A stretch of DNA of 64,000 nt, taken from assembly GCF_013201075.1 (NCBI RefSeq), contig NZ_CP053710.1, positions 248,001 to 312,000 of the forward strand, given 5' to 3'. The position numbers were made by a program, and so were the translations under genes. This DNA comes from Lichenicola cladoniae (GTDB taxonomy: Bacteria > Pseudomonadota > Alphaproteobacteria > Acetobacterales > Acetobacteraceae). Of the stretch, positions 10,426 to 19,579 are shown piece after piece (the first letter of the stretch is position 1; each line of letters begins with the position of its first letter). Under the pieces are notes generated by a model, which ran no database searches, was not told where the DNA came from, and saw only the letters and a program-made list of their open reading frames with translations.

Positions 10426-11155
10426 GACCACCGCCCTTGCCCAGCGCCTCGGCGACGACCCTCTTCGCGACGGCGGCAGCCATGGGCCGTCCTCCACGCT
10501 GTGCGCCGGTCTTGTCACGGACATCGGTGGACGACGTGGTCGCTAGCGTCTCCTCCAGCTGCGCGTCCAGCGGTTTTGCCGGGTCCCAGACTGCAGCCAC
10601 GGCGCCCATCTGGACCATGTGATCAAGCCCGGGTGCGAATACCGAGGTCGTCTTCGCGAGCTCCTCCAGCTGTTTCACCGGCAGCTTGGTCACCCGCGCG
10701 ACCGAGGGCAGATCCATGACCGTGGGCGTCGCACCGGGAAGGCCGATGAGCACGTCGGTCGCCAGCGCCGTCGCCAGGAAGGCACCCGCGGCGGCCTTGC
10801 CGTATTCCAGGCCGATCGTCCGGTGGCCCTGCTGGCTGGCGAGCAGCAGGCACTTGGCGAGATGGGCGAGATACTCGTTCAGCCCGCGCATCTCGTCGCG
10901 CCGCGCCATGAGCTGGCCCTGTGTGTCCACGAGGACCAGGATCGGCGTATCACCACCGGCATCGACCACCTGCAGCACCTGTTCCGCCAGCGGCAGAACG
11001 CCGGCCGTTCCCAGCGCTACGCCATTGGCCACGCCGATCACCGCGATCGTTCCGCCGTCGCGCCGCTTGCCCGAGCCGGTGATAGAGCCGTCCGCGCTAA
11101 CGCTGACGCCGTGGCCGGACGGGAACAGGCTCTTCAGGATCTCATCGAGCGTCAT
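10412..11155 (-). CDS. mdcE: Malonate decarboxylase gamma subunit
   Basis: 247 residues, crotonase-like carboxyltransferase partner of MdcD that decarboxylates malonyl-S-ACP to acetyl-S-ACP. Recognised by the start MTLDEILKSLFPSGHGV, ILVLVDTQGQLMARRDEM, and the glycine-rich GAATPTVMDLPSVARVT-type segment around residues 140-160. Start overlaps the mdcD stop by 14 bp. Confidence 0.92.
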   Translation of the reverse strand: MTLDEILKSLFPSGHGVSVSADGSITGSGKRRDGGTIAVIGVANGVALGTAGVLPLAEQVLQVVDAGGDTPILVLVDTQGQLMARRDEMRGLNEYLAHLAKCLLLASQQGHRTIGLEYGKAAAGAFLATALATDVLIGLPGATPTVMDLPSVARVTKLPVKQLEELAKTTSVFAPGLDHMVQMGAVAAVWDPAKPLDAQLEETLATTSSTDVRDKTGAQRGGRPMAAAVAKRVVAEALGKGGGHASA

Positions 11156-12068
11156 GATTGGCTCCCTTGATGCTGTTGGCGAGCGTCACGAAGCCATCGG
11201 TGTCCATCGCGCTGACTGCTTCGGGATCGTCGATCCCCAGGATCTTCCACATCGAGACTGCGTCCGTGCAGCCGCCGAACAGTTTCTCCCGCTCCGCCAA
11301 CCGGTCCTGCTCCGCACGCATGGAGCGGAGGTCGAAGCTCGGCACACGGTCGAGGATCGCTTTGGCGGCAGTGCGAAACCCGTCCATCGAGTCGGCGGTG
11401 AACGCGTCCGCGCCGCCGATCAGCCGGCGGTTCTTGCCGCCCGCGACACTCCAGACCAGCGCCTTGTCCTTCGAGTCGAATTCATCAACCCCCTTGTTGG
11501 TCTCGATGACCTCGGGTCCGGAAACACCGATGCGACCCTGTTCCGACACGATGATCCGCGAGCAGGTCGCAGCCGTCAGGCCCGCGCCGCCGAAGGCGCC
11601 GGCCTTGCCGCCGACCAGCGCGATCACGGCGACCCCGGCACAACGTGCCTCGATCACCGCCCGCATGATCTCGGCGACCGCAAGCTCGCCCGCATTGGCC
11701 TCCTGCAACCGGACGCCACCGCTATCCAGCAGCAGCAGGACCGTGCGCGGCAGCTCCTGATGGTCTCTCGCGGCCCGCAGCAGGCCGACGATCTTGGCGC
11801 CGCTGACCTCGCCGAAGGTACCGCCCATGAACTGGCCCTCCTGTGCTGCCAGCAGCACCAGTGTGCCGTCCAAGGATCCACGCCCGATGACCACGCCGTC
11901 ATCGAAGGCGGACGGAAGATCGAACAGATGCAGATGCGGGCTCTGCACACGCTCGATCGGCTGGAGGAACTCGGTGAAGCTGTGCGGGTCCAGCAGCCCG
12001 GTGATACGCTGGCGCGCCGTCGACTGCAGCCAGCTGCTGTGGCCATAGGCCGGTTGGGTATCCATCAC
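11142..12068 (-). CDS. mdcD: Malonate decarboxylase beta subunit
   Basis: 308 residues, beta-carboxyltransferase fold. Together with MdcE it removes CO2 from malonyl-ACP without biotin. Visible blocks: RQRITGLLDPHSFTEF, GTFGEVSGAKIVGLLRAA, LLLDSGGVRLQEANAGE (oxyanion-hole region), GGKAGAFGGAGL and the acidic C-terminal half. Separated from mdcC by 10 bp. Confidence 0.94.
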   Translation of the reverse strand: MMDTQPAYGHSSWLQSTARQRITGLLDPHSFTEFLQPIERVQSPHLHLFDLPSAFDDGVVIGRGSLDGTLVLLAAQEGQFMGGTFGEVSGAKIVGLLRAARDHQELPRTVLLLLDSGGVRLQEANAGELAVAEIMRAVIEARCAGVAVIALVGGKAGAFGGAGLTAATCSRIIVSEQGRIGVSGPEVIETNKGVDEFDSKDKALVWSVAGGKNRRLIGGADAFTADSMDGFRTAAKAILDRVPSFDLRSMRAEQDRLAEREKLFGGCTDAVSMWKILGIDDPEAVSAMDTDGFVTLANSIKGANHDAR

Positions 12069-12078
12069 TGGTTATCCA

Positions 12079-12390
12079 TCATTGGGCATCCATCAGGGCG
12101 CTGCCCTGCAGCAGACGCAGAAACACCGTGTCGGGGCGGGCGCCGCCATCGTTGATCGAGATCCGCAGGCCGCCGGGGGAGCAGCGTTCGACGAATTCAT
12201 CGACCACGGCCTTCCAGGTTTCGTCGAAGCCCTTCACCGGGGTGGCGATGACCACCTCGCAGTCGCTTCCGGGAAGCAGGCGCTCCAGCAGGACCTCCAG
12301 GTTTCCGGATGCCACGACGCCGATGATGGCATGGGCTTTCGTGCCTGGCAGTCTCTGCCGCGCGGTATGGTTGAATGTCAGGGTTAGCAT
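12079..12390 (-). CDS. mdcC: Malonate decarboxylase acyl carrier protein, delta subunit
   Basis: 103 residues. Ser28 in VVASGNLEVLLE is the expected attachment site for the phosphoribosyl-dephospho-CoA arm, and the C-terminal NDGGARPDTVFLRLLQG is the family signature. It carries malonyl and acetyl groups between MdcA and MdcDE. Located 12 bp after mdcA. Confidence 0.94.
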   Translation of the reverse strand: MLTLTFNHTARQRLPGTKAHAIIGVVASGNLEVLLERLLPGSDCEVVIATPVKGFDETWKAVVDEFVERCSPGGLRISINDGGARPDTVFLRLLQGSALMDAQ

Positions 12391-12402
12391 GGTCCGCGTC
12401 TC

Positions 12403-14046
12403 CTACCAGTTCCGGAACTTGCTTGGTGGCGCGTAGAGGTTCCCCGACCAGTGCATCAGGTCACGGATCGACTGCGCGGCGAGCAGGCCGCGCTGCGCGT
12501 CCAGCGGATTGATGCCGAGGTCTTCCGGCCGTTGGATGATCTTCCGCTCGCGCAGCTTCTCGACCATGGCGCGGTCGCGCCTGCGACCGACATCGGTGAA
12601 GCCCGCGATACCGCGGATCGCCTGCTCGCGCTCCTCCGGCGTGCGGCACAGCAGCAGGTTGGCGATGCCTTCCTCGCTGATGATGTGAGTAACGTCGTCG
12701 CCGTAGATCATCACCGGCGCCAGCTCCAGATTAAGCTTGCTGGCCAGCTCGAGACTGTCGAGCTTCTCAACGAACACCGGCACCATCTTCTCGCTGAAGC
12801 TCTCCACGAGCTGGACCACCAGCTTGCGGCCGCGCATCAGCTGCGGATTGCCGTCGTTCGCCTCGCTCCCGGCCTTCAGCCAGGGGTCGCTCGGATGGCG
12901 TCGTCCATGTGGATCCGAGCCCATGTTCGGTGCGCCGCCGAACCCGGCGATCCGGTCGGCGGTGACCGTCGAGCTGTTGCCCTGGAGGTCGATCTGCAGG
13001 GTCGAGCCGATAAACAGGTCGGTGGCATACAGGCCGGCGACCTGGCAATACATCCGGTTCGAGCTCATCGAGCCGTCATGCCCGGTGAAATAGATGTCCG
13101 GACGCGCACGCATATACTCGTCCATGCCGACTTCGGAGCCGAAGCTGTGGATCTGCTTGACCCAGCCGGACTCGATCGCCGGAATGAGCGTCGGATGCGG
13201 ATTGAGCGCCCAATGCGTGGCGATCTTTCCCTTGAGCCCGAGCTTCTCCGCGAAAGTCGGCAACAGCAGCTCGATCGCCGCCGTGTTGTAGCCGATACCG
13301 TGGTTCAGCCGCTTGATGCCGTACTCGGCATAGATCCCCTTGATGGCCATCATGGCAGCCAAGATCTGCATCTCGGTGATGCTGGCCGGATCACGGGTGA
13401 ACAGCGGCTCCACGTAGAACGGCTTCGGCGTCACGATCACGTAGTCGATCCGGTCGCCGGGAATATCGACCCGTGGCAGCGTGTCCATGAGCTCGTTCAC
13501 CTGGGCGATGACGATGCCCTGCTTGAACGCGGTCGCCTCGATCACCGCCGGCGAGTCCTCGGTGTTCGGTCCCATGTAGAGATTGCCGTTGCGGTCAGCC
13601 GCGCGGGCGACCGTCAGCGCTACATGCGGCGTGAGATCGACGAAATACCGCGCGAACAGCTCGATATACGTGTGGATCGCTCCGAGCTCGATCTTGCCCG
13701 CGTTCAGGACGCGCGCAATGGCCCCGCCTTGCGGACCGGAATAGGAGAAATCGAGCTTCTTCGCGATGCCCTTCTCAAACAGGTCGATATGCTCGGGCAG
13801 CACGATCCCGGATTGCACGATATGCAGATCGTGAAGCCTGCCCGGATCGGCCTTGGCCAGGCATGCGGCCAGGAAGTCCGCCTGCTTCTGGTTGTCTCCC
13901 TCGAGGCAGACGCGATCGCCCGGCCGTATCACCGCTTCGAGCAGCGCCGTCACGTCGCCGGGGGCGACAAGCTTGCCCTTGGCGAACGCACTGCCCGCCG
14001 TCAGCCGCTCGTCGCGGGATTTTCGCTGGGTTTGCCATTCGGCCAT
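12403..14046 (-). CDS. mdcA: Malonate decarboxylase alpha subunit (acetyl-ACP:malonate ACP transferase)
   Basis: 547 residues, full family length. It swaps acetyl for malonyl on the ACP and releases acetate. Recognised by MAEWQTQRKSRDERL, HIVQSGIVLPEHIDLFEKG, NLYMGPNTEDSPAVIEATAF, GHDGSMSSNRMYCQVAGLYA and the Gly-Gly-rich FGGAPNMGSDPHGRRH block. It ends in TAG and is followed directly by mdcC, showing UAG acts as an ordinary stop here. A 76-bp gap to mdcF contains a heptamer repeat. Confidence 0.95.
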   Translation of the reverse strand: MAEWQTQRKSRDERLTAGSAFAKGKLVAPGDVTALLEAVIRPGDRVCLEGDNQKQADFLAACLAKADPGRLHDLHIVQSGIVLPEHIDLFEKGIAKKLDFSYSGPQGGAIARVLNAGKIELGAIHTYIELFARYFVDLTPHVALTVARAADRNGNLYMGPNTEDSPAVIEATAFKQGIVIAQVNELMDTLPRVDIPGDRIDYVIVTPKPFYVEPLFTRDPASITEMQILAAMMAIKGIYAEYGIKRLNHGIGYNTAAIELLLPTFAEKLGLKGKIATHWALNPHPTLIPAIESGWVKQIHSFGSEVGMDEYMRARPDIYFTGHDGSMSSNRMYCQVAGLYATDLFIGSTLQIDLQGNSSTVTADRIAGFGGAPNMGSDPHGRRHPSDPWLKAGSEANDGNPQLMRGRKLVVQLVESFSEKMVPVFVEKLDSLELASKLNLELAPVMIYGDDVTHIISEEGIANLLLCRTPEEREQAIRGIAGFTDVGRRRDRAMVEKLRERKIIQRPEDLGINPLDAQRGLLAAQSIRDLMHWSGNLYAPPSKFRNW

Positions 14047-14081
14047 GTGGTTCAGATCCCGTTCATGTTGTCGGCGAGAAG

Positions 14082-14102
14082 CCAGGAGTCAGGAGTCAGG
14101 AG
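14082..14102. repeat. Heptamer tandem repeat (about three YCAGGAG units)
   Basis: CCAGGAG then TCAGGAG twice, in the mdcF-mdcA gap. One of three different 7-bp tandem repeats in the window (others at 20019 and 23374). Confidence 0.85.
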
Positions 14103-14122
14103 TGGGACGTGCCGGATGGCCG

Positions 14123-15058
14123 TTATCCCATGCCGGCGGTCAGATAGATCGCGGCAGCCAGAGTCGCCGCACTGAGGACAGTGCTTGCGATCAACGTCGA
14201 GCCGACGACCTCTGACGCGATGCCGAAGCGCAACCCGAACAGGATGCCGAAGAAGCCGACCGGGAGCGCTGAAAGCACAATAGACTCCCGCATTGCCAGA
14301 GGCGGCACGGCGAGTGCCCAGGCCAGGGCCGCCGCGAGCAGCGGATGGATGACGTTGGCCGTAAGGGTTTGAATGCTCACGCTCAGGCCGAGCCGCACCT
14401 TCTGGGCCGACAGGATCAACCCGGTCAGGAACAGCGCCGCGCCGCCGCCAGCCTGCCCGATCAACGACACCGAACGTGCCAGCGGTTCGGGTAGTCCCAG
14501 CCCGGTGGCAACGAAGGCGACCGCGAGCAAGGGTGCCAGCACAATCGGCTTCTTGAAGGTGCTCAGAAACGCTTTTCCGATACCGCCCTGTCCCGGCTTC
14601 TGGGAGTTCCTGTTCAGAATGATGAGCGTTATCGGTGAGACCACGATCGATCCGCAGGCGATCGCCACCGCAACGGACACCAGTTGGGGAGCGCCGAGAA
14701 GTGCCGCGATCAGTGGCAGACCCGCCGACGCATAGTTCGGCAGCGACGTGGTCAGGGCCTGGACCGATGCCTCGCCAGGTTGCACGCCATAGACGCGACG
14801 AGCCATGACATACATCAAGACATAAAGAATTAGCATGGAGAGGGAGAGGATCGCCGCGAGCGGAAGTTGCTGATACAGGGTTGTCCGGGATGCCTGAACG
14901 ACGGTCGCGAAGATCGCGGCGGGAACCGCAAAGTCCATGACAAGCGCGTTCAACTGAGCGACATTCTTGTTGTCGAGGTCGCGGCTCCAACCGCCCAGGT
15001 AGCCCAATCCGATACCAAAGAATACAGGAAGCAGCGCATCCAAAATAATCTTTATCAA
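14123..15058 (-). CDS. mdcF: Malonate transporter, auxin efflux carrier (AEC) family
   Basis: 311 residues with about ten hydrophobic segments and the AEC N-terminus (LLPVFFGIGLGYLGGW, then LNALVMDFAVPAAIF), plus PNYASAGLPLIAALLG mid-protein. As first gene of the mdc cluster it fits MdcF, a malonate permease; an efflux role cannot be excluded from sequence alone. A regulon box stands 122 bp upstream of its ATG, so the whole mdc-oprB operon (about 8.5 kb) would be driven from there. No mdcR-type LysR regulator is in the window. Confidence 0.88.
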   Translation of the reverse strand: MIKIILDALLPVFFGIGLGYLGGWSRDLDNKNVAQLNALVMDFAVPAAIFATVVQASRTTLYQQLPLAAILSLSMLILYVLMYVMARRVYGVQPGEASVQALTTSLPNYASAGLPLIAALLGAPQLVSVAVAIACGSIVVSPITLIILNRNSQKPGQGGIGKAFLSTFKKPIVLAPLLAVAFVATGLGLPEPLARSVSLIGQAGGGAALFLTGLILSAQKVRLGLSVSIQTLTANVIHPLLAAALAWALAVPPLAMRESIVLSALPVGFFGILFGLRFGIASEVVGSTLIASTVLSAATLAAAIYLTAGMG

Positions 15059-15179
15059 GTGCGCTCCGTGAATAGATATTGATTATATTTGACCGATGAC
15101 GAGCGGTTCAAGTGAACTGACCCACTCGCTTCCGCGTCGATATCAGTTTTCTACCGTCGCAGGCGATACGCCACTAGGC

Positions 15180-15195
15180 TCGGAAACTACTCATC
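15180..15195 (-). promoter_or_regulatory. Conserved regulon box upstream of the mdc operon
   Basis: Coding-strand reading GATGAGTAGTTTCCGA, continuing GCCT as in the ndvB and ATPase boxes; 122 bp before mdcF. The flanking 15059-15464 has no other convincing gene. Confidence 0.65.
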
Positions 15196-15464
15196 TTGTC
15201 GGTCAGCCTCGGCTTTATTGCTGGTTCATACCGTCTGCATCTGGCTTGACGTACGGATTTGCCCGACAGGAACCAAATATCATGTCGACGCTCGCGTTGC
15301 GTTGCCTGCACGGGTCGGTGGTCCTGTTCATTCGCTCGACGCCAAGGGCGTGTTAGTTCCGCGCACTCATCGGCATGAGGCAGATCAGGTGCACACGCTC
15401 CAATGAACAGACCACGCAATCACCCGGCTACCAGAGGATCTTGTCCATGATGCGCCGCTTTGAT

Positions 15465-15824
15465 TCACGCGCCACGGCTGTCAAGGACAAGATTATCCTC
15501 GATCCCTGTAACGCCCGGAACTGCCCAGGCGAGATCCAGCGCAATCTGCTTTTCAATGCAAGACTTTGAAAATCCCGTCAGAACGATGATACCGCCTCTG
15601 CTTGTCACTGTAACAGCGTCATGATCATAGGCGCGAGACTGCTCTATCGCCGCCGTTATCGCATCAGTCAGGCCAGCAAGATTTAAATCCCGCACCGGCT
15701 GCCTCCGGTGCAGCGATGGGTTGACCGTCACGCTCGGCACCGTCGGCTTACTCGCCGCATATCGGGAGACTACGCTGCTCTGATTTGACAAGGCTTCATC
15801 CTTCCTCTTGGATTGCATGACCAC
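15465..15824 (-). CDS. Small BON-domain protein
   Basis: 119 residues; the last about 70 form a single BON domain (LAGLTDAITAAIEQ..., VTVTSRGGIIVLTGFSKSCIEKQIALDLAWAVPGVTGIEDNLVL). The N-terminal half is polar and unrecognised. Unlike the other BON proteins in the window it has one repeat. A box lies 85 bp upstream. The exact start is uncertain (ATG 15824 or 15818). Confidence 0.75.
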   Translation of the reverse strand: MVMQSKRKDEALSNQSSVVSRYAASKPTVPSVTVNPSLHRRQPVRDLNLAGLTDAITAAIEQSRAYDHDAVTVTSRGGIIVLTGFSKSCIEKQIALDLAWAVPGVTGIEDNLVLDSRGA

Positions 15825-15908
15825 ATGGATACGTAGTTGTCTCCAGAGTCCTCATCCATACCGGCTTTAGAGTTTATTTAAACCAGCTCGGGGTGAATGG
15901 AGATAGGA

Positions 15909-15925
15909 TCGGAATCTACTTAATC
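15909..15925 (-). promoter_or_regulatory. Conserved regulon box upstream of the small BON gene
   Basis: Coding-strand reading GATTAAGTAGATTCCGA, 85 bp from the start of the gene to its left; one mismatch in the core, the same T-to-A change as the box before the first BON gene. Confidence 0.6.
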
Positions 15926-16175
15926 ATCGCTTGCATTCGCGACGCATTGATGAAGCCCGGGGAGCTCTAACCATTGGTTATAGACACGGTACCACCATGT
16001 TTTCTAGTGCGGCTTCACAAATCATAGATGATCACGGCGGCAGGATTATACCGTGTTCCCGAGCTCTAATTCAGGATATCTCAACCTGCATATTCTCCGA
16101 TCCGCCTACGATATTATCTACCAGGCTTGGCTTTAGGACTCCTTCGATAAGCAGCCTCATCCCAATGTGGCAGCA
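15926..16175. other. Intergenic, no gene seen
   Basis: About 250 bp of lower-GC sequence between the box and the 3' end of the GH65 gene. The plus-strand frame from 15931 has no recognisable content. Confidence 0.5.
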
Positions 16176-18467
16176 TTATCTTCGCGAGGAAAAGGTCCGG
16201 GTCTCGCCGGCCCGAGAGATTTCATGCTGTTTTCCGCAGAGGACAATTAGCATCGGTTCGCCAGCGTCGAGAGTTGCATCAAGGGTTCCGTCTGATTGTC
16301 TGATGCTGATAGAGAGCTGTCGGCCTCGCCACTGTACGGAAAAAGAGAGGCTCTCCCAACCGCTTGGTAGCTGAGGCTCGAAACCCAGGCCTGCCGGCAG
16401 CAACGACAGTCCGGCAAAACCGAATATAGCAGTCAGCCAGGAGCCACCCAGTGCCGCCATATGTATTCCGCCGTCTACAGCGACCTTGGTATCTCCCAGA
16501 TCGATCTCCGCACTCTCGCGAAAGAACGACAGAGCCACCGATGAAGAGCCCATCCGTGCTGCGGCAAGGGCGTGCATCGTGCGACTGAGCGAGCTGCCGT
16601 GACTGCAGCGCGGCTCGTAATAGTCGAAGTTGACTGCAGCGGTACTAGCATCAAACTCATCCGGCAGAAGCGCGAGCAGCGCCACGACGTCGGCCTGCTT
16701 GACGATCTGCGAAGCGGCGGTTCGCTCGCGTCCCAGCACAACGTCTATCGGCACCGACGGCCCTGCATACTGCGACAGATCGATAGGATCGAGACCGAAG
16801 AAGCCGCCGAACTGCTCATACAGGCCAGTCGCGACGTCTAACCCGGTGACAATCGTGTCGGCGACCGTCGACCATTGCGCCAGTTCTGAATCATCGATGA
16901 CCAACCGACCGGCCAGTACCGACCAGCATTCAGGCCAGCGACTGCGAAGTAGCGTCGCGGTCTCGATCGCCCGGCGGATGGTCCAGCGCGCCATGACGTT
17001 GGTGTAGGCGTTGTCATCAACCCGCTCGTGATATTCATCCGGCCCAATCACTTGTTGAATATGACACAGTCCGTCACCCTCGAGTATTGCACGGCTCGAC
17101 CAGAAACGACCGCTCTCCAGCAGGATCTCAGCGCCGGCGTCGCGCAGGAATGCCTCGTCACCTGTTGCCTGCCAGTATTGCCATACTGCATATGCGACGT
17201 CGGCGCCGATATGCTGCTCGAGTGTGCCGCACAGGATGTCAACCACCTGACGATCGGCCGCGATGGCATGTTCTGGTGTTGCTTCGGCGCCGGTGTCGGC
17301 GGACTCCCACGCATACAGGGCTCCACGGTAACCGAGGCGGCGAGCTTTTGCCCGGGCCTGATCCAGGGTGTGGAACCGATACATAAGGAGGACGCGCGCT
17401 GCTTCAGGCCAGGTCAGACTGTAGAAGGGAAGCAGGAATATCTCGGTGTCCCAGAAGACATGACCGTGATAGTCATTGCCTGTTAGGCCCCTGGCGGCGA
17501 TCGAGACATACTCATTGCCCGGGTCGGCCGCTCCGTTCAGGTGGTAGCATGCAAAACGCAATGCCTGTTGTGCGCCCGGATCACCCTCGACCCGTACATC
17601 GCTGCAACGCCAGCGCTCGGTCCAGGCCGCCTCGTGCCGGGATACGCAGTTTCGCGAACCCAGCGTCCGTGACTTGTGCAGGCTAGTCTCGACAGCCTGT
17701 ATGGGGTCGACATCGCGCGAGCTACAGGCCACGGCGACCATCCGCTCGAACCAGAGGATCTGTCCTGCGCGTGCGTGCCACTTCCAGGCGCGGCTGAACG
17801 GCCCGAGCGAGTTGGCTTCGATGGTAGCTCCGTCCAGCGTCAGTGTCGCCAGATCTGCGATTGCCAGGCGGTGGCTGAGACGCGTGGTGTGCCAGACGCC
17901 GCGATCTTCATCCAGCCGATCAACGTTAAGGCCGAAATCAAGGCCGTCAAAGCCAGTCTGCAGTGTGACTTCTCCCGCACCAGCCTCGATCTCGAATTGG
18001 ATCAACTGCAATCCGGACGACCGGTCGCTCATCGAAACCAGACGCAGGACTCGCACGCTGATGACCAGTCCGCTGGGGCTCGACAGACGGCCCTCGGTCA
18101 ACAGGACGCCTCGCCGCAGGTCAAGCGTGCGACGGTGGATGTGGCTGTCATCCGAATGAAGAGCCGGTACCCCGGCCGGTGTCGACAAATGCGCCCGCAA
18201 CCAACTAGGAACCTGGACAAGGCCCGGGATCGGCTGGTCGGTGCCGATGGTTTCGAACAGGCCGGCTACCAACATATAGGGCGTGCCTAGGCCGTGTAGT
18301 TGACGGTTGACCGTCCGGCCCCCGCGCACACCCAGGAAGCCGTTGCTCACCGTGAAGCGTGACTGCCGGCTGCTGTCACGGAGGGCGTCATAACCGACTT
18401 GTTCGAGCACCCAAGCCGGATCAGAGGTCGGTTCGAGCACCTGGTCGGCTCTAGGCATGCTACTCAC
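16176..18467 (-). CDS. GH65 family disaccharide phosphorylase
   Basis: 763 residues of glycoside hydrolase family 65 (maltose, trehalose or kojibiose phosphorylase), which splits an alpha-glucoside with phosphate to beta-glucose-1-phosphate plus glucose. N-terminal domain with SRQSRFTVSNGFLGVRGG, (alpha/alpha)6 barrel with GNDYHGHVFWDTEIFLLPFY, the catalytic acid Glu in QVIGPDEYHERVDDNAYTN, KQADVVALLALLPDEFD and the phosphate-site region YYEPRCSHGSSLS. The start overlaps the HAD gene stop by 4 bp. Coupling to a beta-phosphoglucomutase supports a phosphorylase that feeds glycolysis while saving ATP. Substrate not determinable here. Confidence 0.92.
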   Translation of the reverse strand: MSSMPRADQVLEPTSDPAWVLEQVGYDALRDSSRQSRFTVSNGFLGVRGGRTVNRQLHGLGTPYMLVAGLFETIGTDQPIPGLVQVPSWLRAHLSTPAGVPALHSDDSHIHRRTLDLRRGVLLTEGRLSSPSGLVISVRVLRLVSMSDRSSGLQLIQFEIEAGAGEVTLQTGFDGLDFGLNVDRLDEDRGVWHTTRLSHRLAIADLATLTLDGATIEANSLGPFSRAWKWHARAGQILWFERMVAVACSSRDVDPIQAVETSLHKSRTLGSRNCVSRHEAAWTERWRCSDVRVEGDPGAQQALRFACYHLNGAADPGNEYVSIAARGLTGNDYHGHVFWDTEIFLLPFYSLTWPEAARVLLMYRFHTLDQARAKARRLGYRGALYAWESADTGAEATPEHAIAADRQVVDILCGTLEQHIGADVAYAVWQYWQATGDEAFLRDAGAEILLESGRFWSSRAILEGDGLCHIQQVIGPDEYHERVDDNAYTNVMARWTIRRAIETATLLRSRWPECWSVLAGRLVIDDSELAQWSTVADTIVTGLDVATGLYEQFGGFFGLDPIDLSQYAGPSVPIDVVLGRERTAASQIVKQADVVALLALLPDEFDASTAAVNFDYYEPRCSHGSSLSRTMHALAAARMGSSSVALSFFRESAEIDLGDTKVAVDGGIHMAALGGSWLTAIFGFAGLSLLPAGLGFEPQLPSGWESLSFSVQWRGRQLSISIRQSDGTLDATLDAGEPMLIVLCGKQHEISRAGETRTFSSRR

Positions 18468-19264
18468 CCAAATCGCCTGCTACACCGGCCGGCGGCCAGG
18501 GCGGCAAGATCGACATCGTCGAGGCTGTCGACGACCAGATCTGCTCCGGCTACCGCGAGAGTCGCCTCGTCGTTTGACCGAGCGATGCCGAGTGCAGTCA
18601 TGTTGCCGGCGTGCGCCGCCCGGATGCCTGCGGGCGCATCCTCTATTACGAGGCAGTGGATCGGTTCGATCGCCAACTCCGCGGCAGCCGCAAGGAAGAT
18701 AGCCGGGTCAGGTTTTCCATGCTGGAAGGTCTGGCCGCACAGGTTCGCGTTGAATAGCCCGAGGAGCGGCTTGTCATTCGCGAGACGGACGAGTTGCAGC
18801 ATCGAATTTGCGTTCATGGACGATGATGCGACTGCCATCTTCCAGCCTAATGCGGATATCGCCTGGACAAGGCGCAGCGCGTCAGGAAATGCAACGATGG
18901 GACCCAACTGGATTAACTGCTCGAGCCGCTCCTGCTTGCGCGCGGCGTAGAGCGGCGCCTGACGCTCGACATCGGCAACGCCCAGGGCTCGCAATGCAGC
19001 TCGTGCACCTGCTAACCGCGGCTTTCCGGCGACCTGTTTTTGGTAGATGGCTGTCGTGAAGAAGATCGGATCCGCAAATCCTGTCAGTGCTTCGCGCCAT
19101 GCCCGCTCATGTGGGGACGCCAGCAGAACGCCATCTACATCGAAAATCGCTGCTCTCAGTGAAGTATCCGAGTTTGCGATCGATAGTCTCGGATATGAGC
19201 CGGTCTCCGAACGACGAAGCACGGGCTTGATGACACCTTGTCCATCAGCCATGACGCAGATCAT
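18464..19264 (-). CDS. pgmB: HAD-superfamily beta-phosphoglucomutase
   Basis: 266 residues. The HAD nucleophile motif is AIFDVDGVLLASPHERAW (the second Asp acts as acid/base), motif II lies in KMAVASSSMNA, the Lys in FQHGKPDPAIFL and motif III in LVIEDAPAGIRAAHAG. It converts beta-glucose-1-phosphate from the GH65 enzyme to glucose-6-phosphate. About 35 residues precede the HAD core, so the true start could be internal. A box lies 107 bp upstream. Confidence 0.9.
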   Translation of the reverse strand: MICVMADGQGVIKPVLRRSETGSYPRLSIANSDTSLRAAIFDVDGVLLASPHERAWREALTGFADPIFFTTAIYQKQVAGKPRLAGARAALRALGVADVERQAPLYAARKQERLEQLIQLGPIVAFPDALRLVQAISALGWKMAVASSSMNANSMLQLVRLANDKPLLGLFNANLCGQTFQHGKPDPAIFLAAAAELAIEPIHCLVIEDAPAGIRAAHAGNMTALGIARSNDEATLAVAGADLVVDSLDDVDLAALAAGRCSRRFG

Positions 19265-19370
19265 ATTAGTTACTCACTCGAGTCGTTACCCATGTTGTTG
19301 CCCTGGCTCGGGACGATTTCCATGGGACTGGTGAAGGGAGTGTGCGGGGTTTACACTGGAGCGGATAGAC

Positions 19371-19386
19371 TCGGAAACTACTCAGG
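19371..19386 (-). promoter_or_regulatory. Conserved regulon box upstream of the pgmB-GH65 operon
   Basis: Coding-strand reading CCTGAGTAGTTTCCGA, 107 bp before the HAD gene. It forms a divergent pair with the opposite-strand box at 19438. Confidence 0.7.
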
Positions 19387-19437
19387 CCTGAACCGGGCCT
19401 CTTTTTCTACCGATTGAAGCAACGTGCGTGCAGCGCC

Positions 19438-19455
19438 TATACGTAGTTTCCGACC
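19438..19455 (+). promoter_or_regulatory. Conserved regulon box upstream of the 65-residue protein gene
   Basis: TATACGTAGTTTCCGACC on the plus strand, 125 bp before the small gene at 19580. It contains TACGTAG, matching 7 of 8 bases of the FixJ-type half box GTAMGTAG. Its orientation is reversed relative to 19371, as expected for a divergently transcribed gene. Confidence 0.7.
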
Positions 19456-19579
19456 CTCCTCATGCGGCATCAGTGCGCCTAAGCACGCATGTCGGGAGAA
19501 CGGCTGGAACCCCATCCGATTGCACCATTTGAAGTGCTGGCCGTCTTGCCGCCTATCGTGATATCGAGGAGCCCTATAG

